64,000 bases of DNA from Scenedesmus sp. ARA3. Lineage: Eukaryota; Chlorophyta; Chlorophyceae; Sphaeropleales; Scenedesmaceae. Location: the NCBI GenBank assembly GCA_004335835.1, contig RWJK01001912.1, positions 83,950 through 147,949 of the forward strand, in the 5' to 3' direction. Both the position numbers and the translations under genes were made by a program. The notes below the pieces were generated by a model. That model saw nothing but the letters and a program-made list of their open reading frames with translations. It was not told the DNA's origin and ran no database searches. Of the stretch, positions 57,422 through 64,000 are shown piece after piece (the first letter of the stretch is position 1; every line of letters starts with the position of its first letter).

Positions 57422-58196
57422 GGGTGCTGCAGTCACATGGGTACTGTGGTTGTGTAGCTGAACAGCAGCAGCAGTAGGACTGCCTGGGCAATTATGTTGC
57501 TGTGTGGTGCATAAGCAGCGTGTTCAGGCTTTTTTTTCAGCGCCACAACTGCACCAACCATACTCTGACAAGCTTAAGGGGTGTAGTTTTGGGTTGAAGC
57601 TTTGCAGCGGCAGTGTGGGTGGTTTTACTTCCTCGCACTTTTGCACAGCTGTGTAGCATGTGCTCTGGCATGCCCTTGTCGTGCAGTGGCAGCATTTGGT
57701 AGCCGGCAATGCACTTAGGCTGATGAGGGTGGTTCAGTAATGGAAGTTTGGGAACACGAGAGAGGTGTGGCTGGTGGGGTACAGGGTCAGAAGTGACCTG
57801 TTGAAGTGTCAGAGGCGTTTCATGCCCTTTACTGGCTGAGTATTCTGCAGGTTTCCTGAAAGCCGATGAGACAAGTGGTTCCTTACTCATGAAACAGGTA
57901 CTGGTTCCGAACCAACCATTTGAACATCTGTCACTAACAGTAGTACCCACACACTCTCGAGTGTGTCCGCTCAGTGACACTGAGCAGAGCCCATTAGCAC
58001 CCTGCAGCTTCCTTTCGTCATCAGGTCCAAGATATCAAGCACATCAAGGCCGGCTTTATAAGCGCTTCTGTCAGACCGACATTGCCCGAACTGATCAGAA
58101 CTGTTGCTCGCCCAGCCAGAGTGTCATCGGCAATAGCCAGCATCTGGGTTTTAAAGATTTGTAACGTGTACTTGCAATACGTCTCTGTCTTGAAAG

Positions 58197-60169
58197 ATGC
58201 GTCAGGAGGGAGCGCAGGTGAGCTGCATACTTGGCTGTCCCTGGCTGATCTGCCACCAACAGAGCCTGTTTGGCACAGCTGACCTGCAACATTCAGCAAA
58301 AGACATAGATCGCCTGGGAAAAGCGCCTATGGTCCCCGTACTGATCGCTCTGACCCATTCCTCTGTTGTTGCGTGCTGCTGTTGCTGCTGCAGGCACAAG
58401 GTGCCTCAGCCAAGTGCACACTAGCGCTGTCAATCGCTGTTGACCACCCGGCACTCAGCGCAGATGCAACGATCCTGTGCTCAGCTGCATGTGTGTGCAA
58501 GGGCTGGCGGCAGGCAGTGCAGCAGTGCAGTGCCTGCAACACAGCAGTGAACATTGGCCCCACCTTCGCCAGCCATCCCAAACAAACAGCGCTACTGGTC
58601 AAGCTGAGCAGCTTTGCGCAGTGGCTGCCGGTGCACGCGCCGCTCGTCAAAAGTATCACATTTGATACAGCAGAAGTGCATCGTGTGGCTATGGATGGCA
58701 CGTCAAGCCTCCCCATGCCGCTCGACAGCTTCATAGAGATAGCGCAGCAGCTGATGCAGCCAGCTATGGCGCTGGCAGCAACGGCTGGCGCAGCGCCACC
58801 AGCAGCACCAGCAGCGCAGAACCTGCCAGTGCTGCAGCAGCAGCAGCAGCAGCAGCAGCGTGGCCTGCGCCTGGTCAGCTTCACTGCTGACCTGCCAGGC
58901 ATTCCGGGCATGCTCGCAGCACTACCAGCACACAGCCTCACTCGCCTAGAGCTGGACTTCTGGGCAAATGCAAAGTTCAGTGGTGCCTGCCTTGCTGCTG
59001 ACCTGGCGCGCCTCAGCAACCTGCAGCACCTGAGCATCACTAAAGAACAAGGGAAAACTGGCGGCATCCCCACTAGCTGCTTGGATGGCGTGGCGCAACT
59101 CACCAGGCTGTCACACCTCAGCTTGGGAGGTCAGTGGTGCGGCGGGCAGCAGCCGCTGCAGCAGTTCCTGGCGCGGCCGCTGCCGCTGCAGCAGCTGCAC
59201 CTCTACCTCGGCATGCGACTGCCTGTTGTGGACTTGACGCGGTGCAGCCAGCTGCGGGAGCTGAGCATCAATGCATACTTTGGCGTTCCCGAGGGCTCAG
59301 CGCTGCCGCAGCAGCTGCAGCGGCTCGAGCTTGTGAGCAGATCAAGCCGCGGCGACGCAATAGCCGAGCTACAGCTGCTGCAGCTGCAGCAGCTGCAGCA
59401 CCTGCGGCTGGACACCCCGATGAAAGCGAGCTCGCTGCAGGACCTCTCCCAGCTGCAGTCGCTGCAGCATGTTGCGCTGGGCTACAATGATGCGGGAGCT
59501 GCACAGGAAGCGGCACGCAGCTGGGCGCTTGTGCCGCAGCTGCGAGAGCTCAAGGTGCTATCACGGAGCTCTTCGGAAGAGGAGCAGGTGCTGACCATTC
59601 TGCAGGGCATAGGGGCGTGCAGCGCCCTTACCAAGCTGCAGCTGCAACTCTATGCTGTGCGCGTCGAGCAGCACGATTCGGACGATGACTCGGAGGATGA
59701 GGAAGAAGTTGTGCGCTTTGTGCACATACCTGCATGCAGCATGCTTGCGCGCCTCACAACCCTGCAGGAGTTGTGCCTGCAGTCGCCTTCGAGCTTATTG
59801 GAGGGCGATGCGTTGCAGCTGACAGCACTCACCAACTTGACGCGCCTTGTGCTGGGCGGCCTGGGGGCAGGTGTGGGTGAGCTGGCAGCGAATGCGCTTG
59901 CGTGCAGCCTCAAGCAGCTGCGGCACCTGGACCTGCAGAGGTGCAACTTGGGCAGCATGTCATGCCTCGCAGCCATTGCACACCTGCAGCAGCTGACAGA
60001 GCTGCGGCTGGAGCACAACAGCGGGCTCACTCGGCAGGGGCTGATGCTGCTGACGCGGCTGTCCAACTTGCAGCAGCTCGGCACAGATGAAGCAGCTGGC
60101 GAGTCCATCTCGTCCTGTGCATGGGCTGAGTTTTGGGCGGCTGTGCGGACGCAGCGTCGGGCGTTCTAG
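58197..60169 (+). CDS. Leucine-rich-repeat protein, F-box-like N-terminus (tandem copy 2)
   Basis: Exons 58197..58217 (MRQEGAQ) and 58394..60169, 598 residues, stop TAG. It is a close paralogue of the upstream copy over the whole length: the same ASAKCTxALSIAVDHP start, Gln run at about 155-162, matching LRR order, and an extended acidic loop (DDDSEDEEE) at the same place. The C-terminus differs (AWAEFWAAVRTQRRAF). A TTTATAAG motif about 140 bp upstream of the ATG could be a TATA element. No TGTAA was found in the first 300 bp after the stop. Function as in copy 1; divergence suggests both are maintained. Confidence 0.8.
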
Positions 60170-60991
60170 GATTCCAGCACAACTGGTCTGCTGAAGGGTA
60201 GCAGCAGTTGCTGGGCGGCAGTGTGCAAGACCTGAGGTTCACAGCTGTGTGCATTGGTGGTGTAGCATCAGGGTGCTGCTGTTGTGTGGGTACTGTGGTT
60301 TGGCAATTGAACAGCAGCGGCAGTAGCAAATAGTGGGCGGTTGTGTTGCTGGCATGGCGTGGCATGAGCAGCTTGTTCAGGGTTTTGTGCTGCATCAACC
60401 GCCCCAAATGGTTTGTGCCATCCATGCAGCAGTCGCAGCTTGACTGGCCAGTTGGCATTGCAACTCATAAATACTATATGGCACTGGCCCTGCAGCTGTA
60501 TACAGTTCTAAACTGGTGGGCGACGCCGGGCGTCTAGCCTTTTCGGACTTTTTTTTGTTTCCAGGGGGGACGGAACTTCGGACTTATATGTATTCTAACA
60601 GTGCACACATACCAAAGGTTGTGCAGCCGCATGCGGCCAGCTGCTCTGTGACGCTGTGCTTCAGCTGCTATGCTGGTAATATGGAGTTTGCAGAGATTAT
60701 TTTGCATGCTGTGCTCAACCAGTCGTGTTGCGGGGCAAGTAATGCTCAAGGTTACTTGCCTGTCCTGCCACTGGCACAGCAGTGCTGCTTCTGTATAGAG
60801 ATTGTTACGTAACAATCTGACAAGATCAACAAAATCAACAAATCTGCTGCGCGATATCTGCGCCAGACCAAATAGCGTGAGCATTAATGCAATATTGCAA
60901 TATGATATCATACATCTCAGGACTCCTTCCAGTTGGACCGAAACCTGCCCCCAGCACTAGGCCAGCGAGCGGCGACTTTGCTCATAAGGGG
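60170..60991. other. Intergenic, tail-to-tail between LRR copy 2 and INTS11
   Basis: About 820 bp with no gene. The left part resembles the 3' flank of LRR copy 1. A perfect 20-bp palindrome (60799-60818) and further short palindromes (GCATTAATGC, TGCAATATTGCA, ATGATATCAT within about 60881-60912) cluster in the AT-richer right part. Confidence 0.6.
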
Positions 60992-61625
60992 TTACAAAGA
61001 TTTACCAGCAAGCTCAACCAGAGAGATGCTCTGCTGTGCTAGCGCATCGTCCTGCAACAGCCAGCTGCACACCAACGTGTACTGCTGCGCATCCAGCACA
61101 GCTATACATATGGATTTCAACCGCACAGATGACCCCTCCAGCTGCACCAGCTGCGCAACAGAAGCTGGTAGCCCCGTCTGCAGCACAGCAGCCACAAACA
61201 TCAGCCCAACAGCACCATTCACACTGGACTGCTGCTGCTGCTGCAGCTGCAGCTGCTGCACGGGTTTGATCCTTTGTCCGCCTGCTTCTAGCCACTTCTG
61301 CACTGCTCCCTCATCCCAGCAGGCCGCAGGCAGCTTCAGCCTGCTTCTCAGCTTCACTGTGTGATGTGCCAGCCCCAGCGCTGCTGCTGCTTCCTGCGCA
61401 GGCAGCAGCTGCATGCTCTGCACTAGCTGCTGCTCAGCGGGAGCTTCAGGCGGCAGGTGCCGCACAACTAGCACGCCATCAAGTATGCAGCTCTGGGACT
61501 CCAGGGCTAGCTGCTGGTGCAATTGCTGAGACAGCGTGGCTACTGTCGTACCAGCTGGCAGCTCTTGCTGCTGCTGCTGCTGCAATTGACTGCCTGTGCC
61601 TCTGCTCTCTGTTGTGTGACCTGCC

Positions 61626-61660
<35 letters not shown>

Positions 61661-64000
61661 GTTGTGCTGCGCGGGCTGCTGCTGCTGAAATTGCTGCGCC
61701 CCATCAGCGCCTTCCTTCCGCACTTCTTGTGCTGCAGCAGCAAGCAGCTCCAGCCATGGGGCCAGCTGCGCGGCACGTGCGGCAGCAGACACTGGTAGTT
61801 GCTGCTGCTGCTGCTGCTGCTGTGGGTTGCTGCCGTCACCGTCAGCAGCTGCATTGAGCCCTGCTAACCTCATAGCTGCTTGCACCAGCTGCCCCACATC
61901 ACCTTGCTGCAGCCACCCTGCCGCAGCAGCACCGGTCGACACCCCCTGGCCGCCAACCACTGCCACATTGCTGCCACCTTTTGTCTGCTGCTGCAGCAGC
62001 TGCTGCACAGTCATTGGTAGCTTCCGCAGCAGCTGCGCAGATGTCGGCACAGGCGTACAGCCGCTCCTGCTGACTTCAACTTCTTCTCCAATTGCTGGCA
62101 TGAAGCATTTGATGCCGAGGCTGCTCTGTATCTTGTTTGACATGAATGCCATCTTGTCTGGCTCTCCATGCACCAGCAATGCTGCTGCAGGTGCCACCTG
62201 CTGCACCAGTTGCAGGATGCCTTTTGCATCTGCATGTGCGCTGACGGTTGCATAGAAGACCTGTGCACACCATGGGCAGCAGCAGCAGCAGCAGCGAACA
62301 ATTATACAGAGGATGAGGGCATTCCGGCGTGTTTGCAGCAACAGGGGTTGCTGTGTTGTCAAGCAGCCACATTCAGCAGCAAACACGCCGGAATGCCCTC
62401 ATCCTCTGTATAATTGCCATCAATATGCCAATGAAATTGCCGAACGCATGCACTCACACATGATGCGTAGTGCGTGCCGTTTCAGGTCCACTAGACTGTG
62501 ATTGCTAAATCGAACCTCACCTTGCAGTTGACGTCCAGGCTTGTCTTGTCAACCAGCAGCCCCTTGCATGCATGTAACTACAATGAGTAGCTTAAATCAT
62601 GTCTGAATCCCACTGGAATGTGATTTTTGATCATACCCCACCTTGCAGTTGACGTCCAGGGTTGTCCTGTCGACCAGCAGCCCCTTGCGCTGCCCCAGCA
62701 TCAGCCGCCGGCCCAGCGTGCCGGCAACCTGCAGCAGCAGCCAGCCGAGGCAGTAACAGCAACAGCAGCAGCAGCAGCAGCAGGCATACCGTCAGACAGC
62801 TGCATCAAGAAGCAGACTTGTCCTGCACTTCAAGTGTTCACCTATTTCCAACCCCGCACATACTGTGCCATCAGGCAGTGCGGAAACAGCATGCACGCAC
62901 GCGCATGCACTGCAATGCATCAGCCAGGGGCCATAACTGGCGCACCGCCCACGTGTTGTGATCACCGGGCAGCAGCACCAAGTTCTTTGGGGTCAGGCGC
63001 CCAGGCGGCCAGCATGAATACGTAATGCAGTGCAGTAGCCAGAATAAGCAAACAAGCCAATTGTACACCGACAGGGGGCTTACCTGGTAGCTGGGCAGCA
63101 GCACCAAGTTCTTGGGGTCAGGGCCCCAGGCCTTGAACACCTCCAGGCTGATGCCCCCCTGCAGCATGCCAGGAGTGGCAAACAGCACACACGGGCCCTG
63201 CATGACAACCAGCAAGCCAAAGACAGCAGCAGCGGCGGCGGCAGGGAAACTAAGCTGGCCAGTGTACGGAGCAGTGCACAAATAATACATCAGCACGCGA
63301 ACGCAGCTGCTAATGCATTGCCTATGCAGGCTGCATCAGAGAGGGACAAAGCTCGCCACCCAGCACCTATCTAGTAGCATGGCGTAGCCTGCCATCTGTT
63401 ACCCTGTTACGGCTGCAGCTGGTGTGTGTGAGCACTGTGGCCATGTGTGCCTCACCGGCTGTGTCAGCATCTCCGGCTGCCACTGCTGCACCCTGCTGAA
63501 GCCAAAACCTGCTGCTGACATGCCTGCTTGCCGTGCTTGCTACATGTACTGTTTGCACTGCCGTGCGTGCCTCACCGGCTGTGTTAGCATCTCCGGCTGC
63601 CACTGCTGCACCCTACTATCAAATCCAAAGCCTGCTGCACGGCTGCACGGGGGGTCCCTGCTTAAGCCGCTGCTTATTCCCAAGCCCCAACTCCCCTTGC
63701 CCCTAGCACAGCTGTAGATACATGCCTGTGTAAGCTGCCTCATAAAGTTGTACAAACATGACAACGCGATCCCAACACAAACTGCCACGTTTCATCCTAA
63801 CGCAGCCTGTGCGCCTCACCGGCTGTGTCAGCATTTCCGGCTGCCACTGCTGCACCCTGCTGAAGCCAAACCCTGCTGCCCTGCTGCCGGGGGGCCCCTG
63901 CTTGAGCCGCTCACTGGCCCAGTTGAGCAGCAGGCGGTAGAACTGGTTGGCACGGGCAGCCATGGGTGCGCTGAAGTAGATGGGCACCTGCAGCAGCAGC
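60992..64000 (-). CDS. INTS11: Integrator complex subunit 11 (CPSF73-like endonuclease), C-terminal part
   Basis: Exons 63820..63987, 63084..63197, 62642..62728 and 60992..62260, all phase 0, stop TAA at 60994-60992; the 5' part lies beyond the window. It is the catalytic nuclease of the Integrator complex, acting in the nucleus on snRNA and paused transcripts. Seen: VPIYFSAPMAARANQFY, GPCVLFATPGML, NLVLLPSYQVAGTLGRRL, then SAHADAKGI with the beta-CASP motif B His and LLVHGE with the motif C His, then IKCFMPAIGEEVEV. SAHAD rather than SAHTD, and the C-terminal domain (LPAQEAAAALGLAHH ... VCSWLLQDDAL), point to INTS11 rather than CPSF73. The C-terminal half is swollen by Gln/Ala insertions of roughly 150 residues. 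Partial copies of three exons sit in the introns. The last TGTAA overlaps the stop codon. Confidence 0.88.
62300..62415. repeat. Perfect 37-bp inverted repeat with 42-nt loop in an INTS11 intron
   Basis: The arms 62300-62336 and 62379-62415 are exact reverse complements; the left arm starts AATTATACAGAGGATGAGGG. Transcribed in the INTS11 pre-mRNA it would form a strong hairpin just upstream of the last exon's acceptor. No flanking target-site duplication was noticed. Confidence 0.9.
62521..62567 (-). pseudogene. Partial copy of INTS11 exon 62642..62728 (3' end)
   Basis: Repeats KGLLVDKTSLDVNCK (parent KGLLVDRTTLDVNCK) in frame, with a GTGAGG donor that is a better match to consensus than the parent's GTGGGG. 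Confidence 0.8.
62967..63006 (-). pseudogene. Partial copy of INTS11 exon 63084..63197 (3' end), frameshifted
   Basis: Copy of DPKNLVLLP with one extra base in the AAAG stretch (near 62985), which shifts the frame. It lies in the intron directly after the parent exon and is followed by GTGATC. Confidence 0.75.
63456..63515 (-). pseudogene. Second partial copy of INTS11 exon 63820..63987 (3' end)
   Basis: About 60 bp copy of the same exon end (AAGFGFSRVQQWQPEMLTQP) with the same donor, downstream of the copy at 63576-63675. It gives three versions of this exon end within about 450 bp. Confidence 0.8.
63576..63675 (-). pseudogene. Partial copy of INTS11 exon 63820..63987 (3' part), frame broken
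   Basis: Repeats the 3' part of the exon (RLKQGPP ... VQQWQPEMLTQP) with the GTGAGG donor. Compared with the parent it has indels; read in the parent's starting frame it meets a TGA, so it is not a usable exon as a whole. Confidence 0.8.

Larger units (their letters stand above)
54670..60430. repeat. Tandem duplication, two units of about 2.88 kb
   Basis: Unit 1 runs from about 54670 to 57520 and unit 2 from about 57590 to 60430. Shared blocks include the upstream spacer (GCAGTGTGGGTGG, then GGCAGCATTTG), AACTGTTGCTCGCCCAGCC at about 55225 and 58100, the tiny first exons (55314 and 58197, offset 2883) and the whole LRR exon. Unit 1's left part overlaps the FabG 3' flank, so the duplication included it. 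Confidence 0.75.

Overview
The window is nuclear DNA of a green alga, most likely a chlorophyte of the Chlamydomonadales/Sphaeropleales type. The evidence is many short spliceosomal introns (about 100-350 bp, typically GTGAG/GTAAG ... CTGCAG), pervasive CAG/CTG triplet runs in exons and introns, TGTAA polyadenylation motifs, a plastid-type FabG with an N-terminal presequence, and Gln/Ala-rich insertions even in conserved housekeeping proteins. I see no bacterial operon structure, tRNA, rRNA, CRISPR array or intact transposon. All exon models were built by hand from reading frame, splice-site and phase consistency and family consensus; no alignment program was run.

Layout. (1) 1-30558, minus strand: one giant gene of 46 exons in the window, starting at 30558 and running off the left edge, about 6,837 codons so far. 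It encodes a predicted secreted protein. In order it has a signal peptide, about 39 Ig-like repeats of the bacterial DUF11/DUF7507 type in strict A-B alternation, eight Cys-rich modules each made of a small Cys knot plus a saposin-like six-Cys domain, and a REJ-like region. (2) 31266-41848, minus: an 11-exon gene for a roughly 2,770-residue Gln/Ala-rich coiled-coil protein. (3) 41993-42956, plus: a small four-exon Cys-rich protein, divergent from (2). (4) 42957-45900: no confident gene, except a weak minus-strand two-exon candidate at 44850-45405 followed by three tandem TGTAA motifs. (5) 45917-50818, minus: a 10-exon AMT-family ammonium transporter whose introns carry divergent partial copies of its own exons. 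(6) 50819-52099: nothing recognisable. (7) 52100-54631, plus: a seven-exon plastid 3-oxoacyl-ACP reductase (fabG type). (8) 55314-57318 and 58197-60169, plus: tandem paralogous leucine-rich-repeat proteins with a 7-codon first exon, in a repeat unit of about 2.88 kb. (9) 60992 to beyond the right edge, minus: Integrator subunit 11 (INTS11), C-terminal half, again with partial exon copies in its introns and a perfect 37-bp inverted repeat in one of them.

The genes do not form a pathway. Two things stand out. One is the giant modular surface protein: bacterial-style repeats, saposin-like domains and REJ in one polypeptide, assembled from phase-1 exons. The other is the recurrence of partial exon copies carrying splice sites inside introns of two unrelated genes.
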